This document shows, piece after piece, positions 1 through 9,263 of a stretch of DNA of 64,000 nucleotides. Under the pieces are notes generated by a model. That model saw only the letters and a program-made list of their open reading frames with translations, did no database searches and was not told where the DNA came from. How positions within the stretch are numbered: position 1 is the first letter of the stretch; each line of letters opens with the position of its first letter. A program made the position numbers and the translations under genes. The stretch lies in contig DATJLQ010000096.1 in assembly GCA_035509415.1 (NCBI GenBank), positions 1 to 64,000 of the forward strand. The letters run 5' to 3'. Origin of the DNA: DATJLQ01 sp035509415. GTDB lineage: Bacteria > Pseudomonadota > Alphaproteobacteria > JACZXZ01.

Positions 1-1025
1 CCGACGTCGACCGGCAGAATGACCGGAATTAAGGGAATTCGCGCGGAGTCGAGCACGCGTTGCTGCGCCTCGATCATCGGTGCGTCCTGTTCCAGAAAGG
101 CGTAACGGCGCATCTTCGCGATGTGCTCTTGGATTTGGGTATTCAATGCCTCGCCGTCGGTCATGACGTTGAAGCGGACGGCGGTAAAGAAGTAGTGCGT
201 ACTCCGGTCGTTCTCGGGCGTCAGCAGATGAATCGCGTGAAAACCGGTACCCGTGTCGTTGGGCTTGCCCGGCATCGTGACGCCCGTGAACAGCTGCAGA
301 TTACTCGGCGCCATCCAGCGGATGATACTGAATTGATCCACGCGCTCGACGGGAGACGGAAAAAGCGCCGTAAACAGTCCCGGTGGCGGCACGTTCCTGG
401 CTACGCGGCCCACGACGATATGGTCGCCGTCCTGCCGGAACGTGATCTCGGCCCGGAGCGTGTCGTCGTTGCCCAACACGCCCGCATGCAGGAACGGCAC
501 GTGGCTGAGATCCAGCAGATTGTCGACGATCAACTCATAGTTGGCCTTGATCGTGATGCGGTCGCGCTTCGTTCCGTAGATCTTCGGCGCGTTGTCGAGC
601 ATGCCGAAGTCCGGGACCTTCGCGTAATCAGGCGTCCCGTCGCCCGGCCATATCCAGATCGCGCCGTGCTTCTCGACCGTCGCGTATCGACGGACCCGCG
701 CGCGCGGCGGAATGCTGCGCGCCCCATGCGGATTTAGAACGCAGGCGCCCGTATCGTCGAACTGCAGGCCGTGGTACGGGCATTGAACGCGATCGCCCGC
801 CACGATCTTTCCCATGTGCAGCGGTGCAAATCGATGCGGGCACCGATCCAACAGCGCCACGACGCTCAAATCGGCCTTGCGATAAAGGACGATCGGCTGG
901 TTGAGAATCTCACGTGCGAGCAGCATCCCCTCGGCGAGCTCCTCGCACCACGCGGCGACATACCACGCATTGCGTAAATACGCGCCGCTGATCATGCCGT
1001 TGTTCTCCGGTGCAAGCTCGGTCAT
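1..1025 (-). CDS. Rieske non-heme iron oxygenase, vanillate O-demethylase (VanA) type, 3' end outside window
   Basis: The reverse strand is open from an ATG at 1025 to the window edge (341 codons), so the C-terminus is cut off, probably by only a few residues given the usual VanA length of about 350. The N-terminal Rieske domain has C62-P-H64 and C82-P-Y-H85, the [2Fe-2S] ligands. The catalytic domain has D172-x2-H175-x4-H180, the mononuclear iron facial triad region. Such single-component oxygenases demethylate or hydroxylate aromatic acids in the cytoplasm and need a separate reductase, which would lie beyond position 1 or elsewhere. The family assignment is firm; the substrate is not known from sequence. 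Confidence 0.9.
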   Translation of the reverse strand, partial: MTELAPENNGMISGAYLRNAWYVAAWCEELAEGMLLAREILNQPIVLYRKADLSVVALLDRCPHRFAPLHMGKIVAGDRVQCPYHGLQFDDTGACVLNPHGARSIPPRARVRRYATVEKHGAIWIWPGDGTPDYAKVPDFGMLDNAPKIYGTKRDRITIKANYELIVDNLLDLSHVPFLHAGVLGNDDTLRAEITFRQDGDHIVVGRVARNVPPPGLFTALFPSPVERVDQFSIIRWMAPSNLQLFTGVTMPGKPNDTGTGFHAIHLLTPENDRSTHYFFTAVRFNVMTDGEALNTQIQEHIAKMRRYAFLEQDAPMIEAQQRVLDSARIPLIPVILPVDV

Positions 1026-1472
1026 GCGCAGGATCGCCATTCCTTCCGTGTGCAAAGGATCGATTTACACCCGAGCCTTTGGCCAACTTCGCGCCAAGAA
1101 CAGGCCCGGTTGCAAACCTCCGGCTCATGCGATGTCTCCGGAATGTCAGCCGGGTTCGGAAGACAGCACCATCGCCACTCGACCAAGCTTGAGCGATAAC
1201 CCGCCTCGCGGTCAAGTTTTCGGATGCGGATGAATCAGTGGATCAATCGAGGTCGCTGATCTACCGCAACGTGCCATGGCTGCGGCGGATCGGCGGACGC
1301 ACCGAGCCACTCCGTCCCTGCGCCTGGCCGTCGGAGCGCGTCGACCTTGCACGGCTCAACGAAGTCGGGCCGCGAATGGGCACAGCGGGCCGGCCCGCGC
1401 GAAAACGGCACGTTGGCCTCAAGCGGAATGCAATCCCCGATATTTTCCACCTGTAGCACGGGCGGCGCTGTC
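1026..1472. other. Intergenic region upstream of the Rieske oxygenase
   Basis: No convincing gene is visible on either strand. The stretch should carry the promoter of the leftward oxygenase gene, but I see no clear dyad or promoter consensus. It ends at the thioesterase relic (1473-1691). Confidence 0.4.
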
Positions 1473-1691
1473 CTAATCGGATCGGCAATCTCTCGATGTG
1501 CAGGCGATTCCCTCTGGGCGTGCAAGTGTGGAATGGACCGCGATCGCCCCGTTTATCTCCGGACGCGATTTACCCGGAAAAGGAACGACCCAGCGTAGGC
1601 TCACATCGACGGGGAGGAAAATGATTTCCTGCATTGCGAGCCGGCGATCGCCTTCGACGCGAAACGTCTCATGCACAACATGAAGGTGCTA
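1473..1691 (-). pseudogene. Relic of a hotdog thioesterase (C-terminal part only)
   Basis: Reverse-strand translation of 1688-1473 matches the C-terminal third of the intact thioesterase at 22179-22679: LHVVHE, then VEGDRRLAMQEIIFL against VEGGRRLAMQEIMFL, then a shared RWVVPFP/RRVVPFP segment and similar tail. The nucleotide sequences also match well over about 130 bases. An in-frame TAG at 1689-1691 lies directly before the match, and I find no credible N-terminal two thirds upstream, where the next gene's leader begins. This is a truncated, dead paralogue. Whether it arose by local duplication or loss after transfer cannot be told here. Confidence 0.75.
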
Positions 1692-1942
1692 ACGCGCGCT
1701 CTCGGATCGGTGCGCACTCGACGCGGATCGGAATGCGCGCCGATCTCATGACGCCCGGAAGCTCGCCGGTCGCGATCCGGATCGCCGGCGGCTTGCGTTC
1801 CATCCATGCCGGCTCGTTAGGGTCCGCTCGGGCCATGCGCCTCCACGGGACAGGTTGCGGTCACCGGCCGCCGCCTTTCCGGGCAGGCTCCGGGATGCTA
1901 AGTAGAGTGGGACCGCGCCGCTCACCAGGAGGCGATACGACG

Positions 1943-2851
1943 ATGCTCAATGGCCACGGCCGTTACCCGTACTCCGCCATCCCCGAGCGCCCTGTCTACG
2001 ACTGGCCCGGCGGCCCGCGCCTTGCGCTTTTCGTCGCCATCAATGTCGAAGTGTTCCCGTTCGGCGCGGGGCTGGGCGTCGATCTCGCGCCACGCCAAGC
2101 GGAGCCTGACGTGGTCAATTACTCCTGGCGCGATTATGGCAATCGGGTCGGCATTTGGAATCTCATCGATCTTCTCGATGAATACCGCCTGCCGGCGACC
2201 GTACTTCTCAACACCGAAATTTACGACCACTGCCCCGAGATCGCGGCGGCGTTCCGCGCGCGCGCGGCAGAATTCGTCGGCCACGGCCGCAACAACGCCG
2301 AGCGTCAGGCGGACATGGCCGAGGCGGAAGAGCGTGCCCTGCTGCACGCGAGTCGTGACATCATCGCGCGCCACGAAGGTCGCGCGCCCGAAGGCTGGAT
2401 GGGCCCCTGGGTCTCCGAGACCGCGCTCACGCCGGACCTCGTCGCCGAGGCAGGCTATCGCTATCTGCTCGACTGGTCGGCCGACGATCAGCCGCTCTGG
2501 CTGCGCACGCGCGCCGGCACGCACCTCCTCAGCATCCCCTATTCGCGGCCGACAAACGACTTGCCGCAGCTTCACGGCGCCAAGCTGGCCGCGCCGGCCT
2601 ATGCCGATCTGCTGATCGACCAGATTTCGGAGATGCTGCAGCAAGCGCGCCGGCGTCCGCTGGTCTTCAATCTCTCGCTCCACCCCTACCTCGTCGGCCA
2701 TGCGTTCCGCCTGCGGCACTTGCGTCGGGTTTTCGCGCACATCGACGCGAATCGGGAGCAGATTTGGATCGCGACCGCGGGCGAGATCGCGCGCCACGTC
2801 TCGGCGTTGCCCGAGGCGGCGCCGTCCGCCCCGACGCAACCGCATCGCTAG
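1943..2851 (+). CDS. Polysaccharide deacetylase family protein, PuuE-type allantoinase-like
   Basis: 302 residues. The start is fixed by an AGGAGG at 1927-1932, ten bases before ATG 1943; an upstream in-frame start would run through the thioesterase relic. The NodB-fold chain carries the PuuE signature: GHGRNNAERQ near residue 112, EGWMGPWVSE near 152, and DWSADDQP near 181. In PuuE relatives this fold hydrolyses cyclic amides such as allantoin rather than sugars. No signal peptide is seen, so it is cytoplasmic. It is followed after five bases by a LysR gene and then by an NMT1-type importer operon, suggesting a role in ring opening or deacylation of the imported compound. The exact substrate is unknown. 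Confidence 0.85.
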   Translation: MLNGHGRYPYSAIPERPVYDWPGGPRLALFVAINVEVFPFGAGLGVDLAPRQAEPDVVNYSWRDYGNRVGIWNLIDLLDEYRLPATVLLNTEIYDHCPEIAAAFRARAAEFVGHGRNNAERQADMAEAEERALLHASRDIIARHEGRAPEGWMGPWVSETALTPDLVAEAGYRYLLDWSADDQPLWLRTRAGTHLLSIPYSRPTNDLPQLHGAKLAAPAYADLLIDQISEMLQQARRRPLVFNLSLHPYLVGHAFRLRHLRRVFAHIDANREQIWIATAGEIARHVSALPEAAPSAPTQPHR

Positions 2852-2856
2852 CGAAC

Positions 2857-3867
2857 ATGATCGAAGGACCGCGTCATCCCGCACACGAATCCGTCGCAGA
2901 GTCGGACGGCATTCTGCCGCGAATCACGCTGCGCGATCTCGGCTATTTCATCTCCGCTGCCCAGCATCAAAGCGTGGTTCGGGCGGCGGCCGCGCTCGGT
3001 GTCTCGCCGCCCGCGGTTTCGGCCGCGATCGGCCGCATCGAGCGCATCATGGGCGTGCGCGTCTTCCTGCGCCGGCACGCCCGCGGCATGGTGCTGACCG
3101 ACGCCGGGCGCCAACTCACGGTCGACGCGCGCCACGTCATGATTCAAATCCGGGATATCGAGTCCGCGCGCCATCAGGATCCGGAGCGCGTGCGCAATCG
3201 GCTCGATGTCGGCTGCCTCAACAACATAGCGCCCTACGTTCTGCCGCGCCTGCTACGCAGCTTCGCCGTCCGGTTCCCGCGCGTCCAGTTGCGCTGGCAC
3301 GCCGCCGAGCACGAATCTTTGGTCGAGATGCTCGACGAGGGGAGGCTCGATCTCGCCTTTCTCGCGGACATAGACATACCGCCGACGCTGCATGCAACGG
3401 TGATGCGGGCGACGCCGGTCCGGGCCGTGCTCGCGACGAATCATCCATTCGCAGGCCATCGGGCGATCCGCCTGCGCGCGCTCGCGGCAGAGCCGTTCGT
3501 GCTGCTCGACGTGCCCAAGACACGCGACTATTTCGTCTCGATCTTCGGCGAGCTCGGCGTCGCGCCGCGCATCGCCGAGCGCGCCCAGTCCGCCGAAATG
3601 GTGCGCAGTCTCGTCGCCAACGGCTTCGGTTACTCGCTGTTGCATTTCTCGCCGCCCGCTTCCGGCGATGCGCGCAACGGCATTGTCTACTTGCCCCTCA
3701 TGGAGAAAATCCGTCAGTCGAATCTGGTCGCCGCGCGGCTCCATCGCCATCCGGCACCCTACATCGTCGAACAGTTCATCGGCCACGCGAAACGGTTGAT
3801 CTCCCGGCTCGCGATCGCAGGCGACGGACGGCCGTCGCGCGCGCGTGGCGCCGCGCACAGAAAATAG
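2857..3867 (+). CDS. LysR-family transcriptional regulator
   Basis: 336 residues, starting at ATG 2857, five bases after the preceding stop. Residues about 23-82 form the winged helix-turn-helix (LRDLGYFISAAQHQSVVRAA, then VSPPAVSAAIGRIE), and the rest is the periplasmic-binding-like effector domain. It sits between the deacetylase gene and the alpha/beta hydrolase operon on the same strand and is the obvious candidate to regulate both. The inducer is not predictable. Confidence 0.92.
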   Translation: MIEGPRHPAHESVAESDGILPRITLRDLGYFISAAQHQSVVRAAAALGVSPPAVSAAIGRIERIMGVRVFLRRHARGMVLTDAGRQLTVDARHVMIQIRDIESARHQDPERVRNRLDVGCLNNIAPYVLPRLLRSFAVRFPRVQLRWHAAEHESLVEMLDEGRLDLAFLADIDIPPTLHATVMRATPVRAVLATNHPFAGHRAIRLRALAAEPFVLLDVPKTRDYFVSIFGELGVAPRIAERAQSAEMVRSLVANGFGYSLLHFSPPASGDARNGIVYLPLMEKIRQSNLVAARLHRHPAPYIVEQFIGHAKRLISRLAIAGDGRPSRARGAAHRK

Positions 3868-4097
3868 GCGTCGCGTGATTGCGATCGGGCAGGCATTGCC
3901 GATTCGCTGTGCAGGCCGGGCTTGAGTCAGTTTTCCTGATCTTGTTTTCGATTTGATATTAATTGCCAAAATCGCCGCCAACTCGATAAAGTTCTCGTGG
4001 GCGATGCCGCCCGCACGCTGGACGGGGCCCGATCGGAAGAGGATCGAGTCTCGACACGCCAATGTGCGTCGCGGCGTCACGAGGACGGGGAGACACG
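3868..4097. promoter_or_regulatory. AT-rich leader, likely promoter of the hydrolase-monooxygenase-ABC operon
   Basis: This 230-base gap contains the most AT-rich stretch nearby (about 3930-3975). It includes an inverted repeat CGATTT (3949-3954) and AAATCG (3969-3974) separated by 14 bases, with ATTAAT between. The size and placement suit a LysR-type site, but no clean -35/-10 pair can be assigned. No gene is visible. Confidence 0.35.
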
Positions 4098-4955
4098 ATG
4101 GCGCCCACGGCGGCTACGCGAGATGTAGCGCTCGAAGGCATGTCGCTGCACTGTGAAATTTGGGGCGATAGCGATGCGCCGCCCCTGCTGCTCGTGCATG
4201 GGCTACGCGCCTTCGGGCGCTGGTTCCATTCCGTGGGCGCCGCGCTCGGCCGCGACTATCGCCTGATCGCGCCGGATCTGCGCGGCCGCAATCTATCCTC
4301 CTGGGCGCCCGACGGCGATTACCGCATCGCGACTTATGTGCGCGACCTCGCGGCGCTCGCGGACCATCTCGGCTTGGGGCGCTTCGCCCTCGCCGGCCAT
4401 TCCCTCGGCGGGCGCATCTCGACCGCTTTCGCAGCCGCTTATCCGGACCGGGTTGCCGCCCTGATGCTGCTCGATTCGAGCCCCGAGCCGGACCCCGCGG
4501 GCATGGCGCGCATCCGGGCCGAGGTCGAGCATATGCCGGACCGGTTTGCATCTTGGGACGCGGCGGAAGGTTTTTTGCGCGCGCTCCACTCGAAAGCATC
4601 GCCGTTGGACATCGAAATCCGCCTCGCCTGCATGCTGCGCGAGACCGAGCCGGGCACCATCGAATGGCGCATTGACCCCGCCTGCACTCGGCAGGGACCG
4701 GGCGATGCCGCAAGCGCCTGGGCGGCGCTTGCAGCCGTTGCGGCGCCAACCATGATTCTGCGGGCGGCGGAATCCGACGTGCTGTCCGAGGCCGTACATC
4801 GCCGGATGCTGGGGGCGTGCGCGCGCGCCGAAGCTGCCTATGTCGAGGCGGCGGGCCACATGGTGCTCGAAGACAATCCGGCCGCAACCGCACGCGCGAT
4901 GGCGCGCTTCCTCGCCGCCAATTACCCGGCGACACGGGCTCGCCTCGATGCCTAG
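4098..4955 (+). CDS. Alpha/beta hydrolase
   Basis: 285 residues; ATG 4098 follows ACGGGGAGA. It is a standard alpha/beta-hydrolase: HGL oxyanion region at 34-36, nucleophile elbow G-H-S102-L-G-G, likely acid D227 (AESDVLS) and catalytic H254 (GHMVLEDNP). There is no signal peptide, so it acts in the cytoplasm. Its stop codon lies inside the start of the FAD monooxygenase gene, so the two are translationally coupled. That pairing is typical of ring oxygenation followed by hydrolysis of a lactone, ester or ring-cleavage product. Substrate unknown. Confidence 0.88.
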   Translation: MAPTAATRDVALEGMSLHCEIWGDSDAPPLLLVHGLRAFGRWFHSVGAALGRDYRLIAPDLRGRNLSSWAPDGDYRIATYVRDLAALADHLGLGRFALAGHSLGGRISTAFAAAYPDRVAALMLLDSSPEPDPAGMARIRAEVEHMPDRFASWDAAEGFLRALHSKASPLDIEIRLACMLRETEPGTIEWRIDPACTRQGPGDAASAWAALAAVAAPTMILRAAESDVLSEAVHRRMLGACARAEAAYVEAAGHMVLEDNPAATARAMARFLAANYPATRARLDA

Positions 4956-6150
4956 GATGCGCCATGCCGAGATCGCTGGCGCCGGCATCGCCGGTCTGAC
5001 CATTGCCACCGCCCTGGCACTCCGCGGCTGGAGCGTGCGCGTTCACGAGCGTGCGCCGGAGCTACGGGACATCGGCGTCGGCACCAGCATTTGGTCCAAT
5101 GGACGGCGCGCCCTCGCCGCGATCGGCGCGCTCGATGACGTGTTGCGCGCGGGCACCAAGATCGTGCGCATCGAGGTGCGCGACCATCGCCAGCGCGCCC
5201 TGCGCGTCGACGATCTGGACCAGGGCGATGCGAGCGGCCTCGTCATCTTGCGGGTCGATCTGCACCGGGCGCTGGTCGACGCGGCACGGCGCGCCGGCGT
5301 CGAAATCGAGACTGGCTCGGCCGCGGCCGGTGCCGATCCTCACGGTGCGTTGATCACCGTGGACGGCGCGCGCCATGAAGCCGATCTCGTCGTCGGCGCG
5401 GACGGTTTCAATTCGCGCGTGCGCGAATCCCTCGGGCTCACCGAGTATGCGGGCTTCGTTACCGATGCCCATATCGGCCGCGCGACGACGCCGCGCCTCG
5501 ACCGGAATTCGCCGGGCAGCATCCGCGAATATTGGGCCGGCACGCGTTGCTGTGGCGTGCTGAGCTGCGGCGATCTCGACTACATGTTCCTGAGCGCGCC
5601 TGAGGGTTGCCCGCGCAATCCCGAGGAGGTGCGCACGTGCTCCCTCGCGGCCGAGGCGTGGAGTGCCGATTTTCCCTGGCTCGCCGAGCGCTTCCGCGCC
5701 GTGGCCGCCAAGGGCGGCGTCATTTGGGGCCGCTATCCCCTCGTGCGCTGCAGCGCCTGGAGCGCGGGGCGCGTGGCGCTGGTGGGCGATTCGGCCCACG
5801 GCATGCCCTCGACACTCGCCCAAGGGGCGGGCTGCGCCATGGCCAACGGCCTCGCCTTGGCGGAGAAGGCCGCGGACGCCGAGGCGGCCGACATGACCGC
5901 GCTCCTTTCGGCATGGGAGCGCGAAGAACGCCCCGTGACGGAGGTCACCCAGCGCTGGGCGGTCCTCTATCTTACCCTCATCAAGCGCTGGCCCGACGAG
6001 CTACGCGACATGCGCGCGGCGATGGTCGCCGAGGCCTTCGCCGAGCCCGGCATCGTGCGCCATTTCGCGAGCGCGGCGCGCCATCGCGTCAACTTCTCCT
6101 CGCCCCTTCACGCGGGCAGCGCAGCGCCGCCCGGGACGGCCGTGTCTTGA
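4948..6150 (+). CDS. FAD-dependent aromatic monooxygenase (UbiH/salicylate hydroxylase type)
   Basis: 400 residues from ATG 4948, overlapping the previous gene by eight bases; ATG 4957 is an alternative. Group A flavoprotein hydroxylase signatures are present: GxGxxG (G11, G13, G16) for FAD, the GADG motif with following SRVR at about 150-158, and the second FAD motif VALVGDSAHGMPS with G280-D281. The chain length is normal. These enzymes hydroxylate aromatic or heteroaromatic rings using NAD(P)H and O2. Its stop overlaps the TTG start of the ABC ATPase, so hydroxylation and import look co-expressed. Confidence 0.9.
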   Translation: MPRMRHAEIAGAGIAGLTIATALALRGWSVRVHERAPELRDIGVGTSIWSNGRRALAAIGALDDVLRAGTKIVRIEVRDHRQRALRVDDLDQGDASGLVILRVDLHRALVDAARRAGVEIETGSAAAGADPHGALITVDGARHEADLVVGADGFNSRVRESLGLTEYAGFVTDAHIGRATTPRLDRNSPGSIREYWAGTRCCGVLSCGDLDYMFLSAPEGCPRNPEEVRTCSLAAEAWSADFPWLAERFRAVAAKGGVIWGRYPLVRCSAWSAGRVALVGDSAHGMPSTLAQGAGCAMANGLALAEKAADAEAADMTALLSAWEREERPVTEVTQRWAVLYLTLIKRWPDELRDMRAAMVAEAFAEPGIVRHFASAARHRVNFSSPLHAGSAAPPGTAVS

Positions 6151-6959
6151 GCGGGCTCGGCCCGGTGCCACTGCGCGCCGCCGCCATTCGGCCCGCGATC
6201 CTCTCCCTCGAGCGTGTCGGCCTGGTCTATGAGGCGAAGGACGGATCCGCCGTCGAGGCGCTGGCGAGCGTCGACATCGAAGTGCGCCAAAACGAGTTTC
6301 TCGTTATCGTCGGCCCTTCGGGCTGCGGCAAGAGCACGCTCCTCAAACTCATGGTCGGTCTGTTGCGGCCGAGCTCCGGTCGCATTCTCCATCGCGGCGA
6401 ACCGATGCAGGAGATGCTCAAGGACGTGGGCATGGTGGCCCAGAGCCCGCTGCTGCTGCCCTGGCGCAGCGTGGTCGACAACGTGCTCCTGCCGATCGAG
6501 ATCCTGCGCCTCAATCGCAAGCAATATTTGCCGCAGGCTCATCGGCTCCTCGAAAGCGTGGGGCTCGAGGGCTTTGCCGAGAAATCGCCGCGCGCGCTTT
6601 CGGGCGGCATGCAGCAGCGCGTCGCGCTGTGCCGCGCGCTGATCACGGACCCGCCGCTGCTGCTGATGGACGAGCCGTTCGCCGCACTCGACGCATTGAC
6701 GCGCGACGAGATGGCGCAGGAGCTCGCGCGCATCTGGGAGCAGCGCATGAAGACGGTGGTCTTCGTGACCCATGGCGTCGCCGAGGCCGTTCTGCTCGCC
6801 GATCGGGTCATCGTCATGTCGCCGCGGCCGGGGCGGGTCGCGCGCGAAATTCCGATCGACCTGCCCCATCCGCGTGCCGAGGCGCGGCGGCAGCGCGCAC
6901 GTTTCGCGGAGTACGAGGAGACGATCCGCGATTTCATCTTCTCCTTCAAGGAGGCCTGA
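6147..6959 (+). CDS. ABC transporter ATPase, nitrate/sulfonate/taurine (SsuB/TauB) class
   Basis: About 270 residues. The start is taken as TTG 6147, overlapping the preceding TGA; GTG 6165 is in frame and possible. Walker A GPSGCGKST, Q-loop (VAQSPLLLPWR), signature LSGGMQQR, Walker B LLLMDEPFAALD and the switch histidine in VTHG are all visible. It energises the importer formed with the permease at 6959 and the binding protein at 7767. Confidence 0.9.
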   Translation: MSGLGPVPLRAAAIRPAILSLERVGLVYEAKDGSAVEALASVDIEVRQNEFLVIVGPSGCGKSTLLKLMVGLLRPSSGRILHRGEPMQEMLKDVGMVAQSPLLLPWRSVVDNVLLPIEILRLNRKQYLPQAHRLLESVGLEGFAEKSPRALSGGMQQRVALCRALITDPPLLLMDEPFAALDALTRDEMAQELARIWEQRMKTVVFVTHGVAEAVLLADRVIVMSPRPGRVAREIPIDLPHPRAEARRQRARFAEYEETIRDFIFSFKEA

Positions 6960-7726
6960 TGCGAAAGCGCGTGCTGCGCCTCGCCGGCCACTACGCGCCG
7001 CCGACCCTCCTGGTCGCGGCGCTGATCGTCGCCTGGCACTGGGTCACGGTCTGGTTCGACATCTCGCCGATCATTCTTCCGGCGCCGCTCGCGGTGCTCG
7101 AAGCGGGAATACGGTTCCGCGACCTCCTGCCGGAACAAATCCTGGTGACCGTAACCGAGACCATTCTCGGTCTCGTCGTCTCGCTCGCGATCGCGGTGCC
7201 GCTCGCGATTCTCGTGGTATGGGCGCCGCTCCTGCGGCGCACCATCTATCCTGTGATTCTGGCCGGGCAATCGGTGCCCAAGGTTGCGCTCGCGCCCTTG
7301 TTCCTGATCTGGATCGGCTACGGCATCGTTTCCAAGGTCCTGATCGCCGCGTCGATCGCATTTTTCCCGATCATGGTGAACACGGTCGCCGGCCTTTCAT
7401 TGGTCGAGCCCGACTTGCTCGACATGGTGCGCGTGCTGCGTGCCTCCACGCTTCAGACCTTTCTCAAGATTCGCATCCCGACCGCGATGCCGCATTTCTT
7501 CAGTGGCACCAAAGTCGCGGTCACGCTCGCCGTGATCGGCAGCGTGGTCGGCGAGTTCGTGGGTGCCGACAAGGGTCTCGGCTATCTGATGATGGCGGCC
7601 GGATCGCAAATGAACACGGCCATGGTGTTCGTGGCGCTGGTGATCCTTTCGCTGACCGGCGTGATTCTCTTCGGATTGGTTGAGCTTGTGCAGCGGCTGA
7701 CCTGCCCGTGGTCCACGGGCGAATAG
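6959..7726 (+). CDS. ABC transporter permease, SsuC/TauC class
   Basis: 255 residues, with several hydrophobic segments and the binding-protein-dependent permease loop around residues 153-195 (LDMVRVLRAST, then IRIPTAMP). ATG 6959 shares its A with the TGA of the ATPase gene, and AAGGAGG precedes it, so start and coupling are clear. It forms the membrane channel of the NMT1-type importer. Confidence 0.92.
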   Translation: MRKRVLRLAGHYAPPTLLVAALIVAWHWVTVWFDISPIILPAPLAVLEAGIRFRDLLPEQILVTVTETILGLVVSLAIAVPLAILVVWAPLLRRTIYPVILAGQSVPKVALAPLFLIWIGYGIVSKVLIAASIAFFPIMVNTVAGLSLVEPDLLDMVRVLRASTLQTFLKIRIPTAMPHFFSGTKVAVTLAVIGSVVGEFVGADKGLGYLMMAAGSQMNTAMVFVALVILSLTGVILFGLVELVQRLTCPWSTGE

Positions 7727-7766
7727 CGAGGGACGCCCGCGAGGCGCGGGGAAAAGGGGGTTGACG

Positions 7767-8768
7767 ATGAACGGGTTTCGGCGAGTTTTTGTTGCGCTTC
7801 TCGGATTCGGCATGACGTTGGCGGCCGGCACCGCCTACGCCGCGGCCTTGACGCCGGTGCATTTCACGCTCGATTGGATTCCGAGCGGACGCCATATCGG
7901 CTGGTACGTGGCGCTCGACAAGGGCTTCTACGAGCAGGAAGGGCTCGCGGTCACCATCAGCCGGGGCTTCGGCGTCGAGGACGGCATCCGTCGCCTGGTC
8001 GCCGGCGACACCGATATCGACTTCAACGACATCCCGAGCGCGATCCTCGCGCGCGCGCGCAACGGCGCGCCGGTCAAGGCGGTTGCGGTGATCTACGCGA
8101 AGCATCCGGCGGCGATCTTCACGCTCAAGAAATACCATATCGTCACGCCGAAGGACCTCGAGGGAAAGACGCTTGCGGAATCCGCCGGCAGCGTCAATCT
8201 GGTCCTGTTCCCGGCCTTCGCCAAGGTCGCGGGGATCGATGCGAAGAAGGTCCATTGGGCGATCGTGGCGCCCGACGCGAAAATGCAGGTGCTGCTCGCC
8301 GGGAAGGTGCAGGGCACGCTGTTCTACAGCATGCAGTTGCCGCTCATGGAGAAGGCGACCGCGAGCCTGGGCGGCGTGAACATGATGCAGTTCGGCGACT
8401 ATATGAAGCTCTACAGTAACGGCATCCTGGTGACGGATTCCTATCTCACGAAGAATCCGGACGTGGTTCGGCGCTTCATTCGCGCCTCGTTGAAGGGCTG
8501 GGCCTACGCCTTCGCCCATCTCGACGAGGCGGTCGATATCATGATGAAGCATCAGCCCCTCGGAGATCCCAAGGTCGCGCGCGCCGAGGCGCTGATCGTG
8601 AAGAATCTGATGGCGAGTCCCGACAGCAAGACGCACGGTTTCGGCTACATGGACCCGGCGCGCATGCGCGAGACACGCGACCTCGTCCTGCGCCTGTTCG
8701 ACGTCGACAAGAAGGTCCCGCTCAAGGACGTCTACTCCGACGCCTATCTGCCGCCGCCGCCCCGTTGA
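7767..8768 (+). CDS. ABC transporter substrate-binding protein, NMT1/THI5-like
   Basis: 333 residues from ATG 7767, preceded by AAAAGGGGG. The N-terminus is a classical Sec signal peptide (hydrophobic 8-20, cleavage near AYA-A at 27). The mature part begins with the NMT1 pattern, LDWIPSGRHIGWYVALDKGFYEQEGL. Family members bind pyrimidines (thiamine precursors), sulfonates or aromatic acids in the periplasm. Its operon mates, a ring monooxygenase and a hydrolase, favour an aromatic or heteroaromatic ligand here. That is inference. Confidence 0.9.
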   Translation: MNGFRRVFVALLGFGMTLAAGTAYAAALTPVHFTLDWIPSGRHIGWYVALDKGFYEQEGLAVTISRGFGVEDGIRRLVAGDTDIDFNDIPSAILARARNGAPVKAVAVIYAKHPAAIFTLKKYHIVTPKDLEGKTLAESAGSVNLVLFPAFAKVAGIDAKKVHWAIVAPDAKMQVLLAGKVQGTLFYSMQLPLMEKATASLGGVNMMQFGDYMKLYSNGILVTDSYLTKNPDVVRRFIRASLKGWAYAFAHLDEAVDIMMKHQPLGDPKVARAEALIVKNLMASPDSKTHGFGYMDPARMRETRDLVLRLFDVDKKVPLKDVYSDAYLPPPPR

Positions 8769-8838
8769 GGGGCGCGGCGCGTACGGGCGCGCGCCGGCAT
8801 GGTGCCGGCGCCGCAAGGAACCGCAACGAGAGGCTGCC

Positions 8839-9219
8839 ATGTTGTTCACGCCTTTGGGCTACGACCACATCGTCTTGCGCGTCAAGGACCAAGAAGTCGC
8901 AAAGGCGTTCTATGTCGAGCACCTCGGCTGCTCGGTCGACCATGTGAACGAGAGGCTGTCGCTGATCCATCTGCGGTTCGGCGACCACATGATCGACCTC
9001 GTTCCCGGCGCGGGCGCCGGGGCGACGAGCGCCGAGGGGCTCGACCATTTCTGTCTCTCGATCCGCTGCAACGATCTCGAGGCGGTCGCGGCCGAACTCA
9101 GGGCTCGCGGTGTGCCGCTCGACGGCGGGGTCGCGGTACGGCGCGGCGCCTACGGCGACGGCCCGTCGCTCTACCTACGCGATCCGGACGGCTACAAGGT
9201 CGAACTCAAACCACGCTGA
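8839..9219 (+). CDS. VOC (glyoxalase/bleomycin resistance/dioxygenase) superfamily protein
   Basis: 126 residues comprising two beta-alpha-beta-beta-beta modules. Metal ligands of the type-I extradiol/glyoxalase pattern are in place: H10 (YDHIVL), H70 (LDHFCL) and E122 (VELK), so it is probably an active metalloenzyme. It lies downstream of the importer and upstream of another binding-protein-like gene. Possible roles are single-module ring-cleaving dioxygenase, isomerase or glyoxalase-type lyase; sequence alone does not decide. Confidence 0.85.
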   Translation: MLFTPLGYDHIVLRVKDQEVAKAFYVEHLGCSVDHVNERLSLIHLRFGDHMIDLVPGAGAGATSAEGLDHFCLSIRCNDLEAVAAELRARGVPLDGGVAVRRGAYGDGPSLYLRDPDGYKVELKPR

Positions 9220-9263
9220 GTCGACGCTGCGGCACAGCTCCTTCCACTCGTCGAGGCCGAATC

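Noticed and set aside
60..737. Plus-strand frame opposite the Rieske oxygenase
   Set aside because: The minus strand encodes intact Rieske and iron-site motifs through this stretch, so the plus frame is a shadow.
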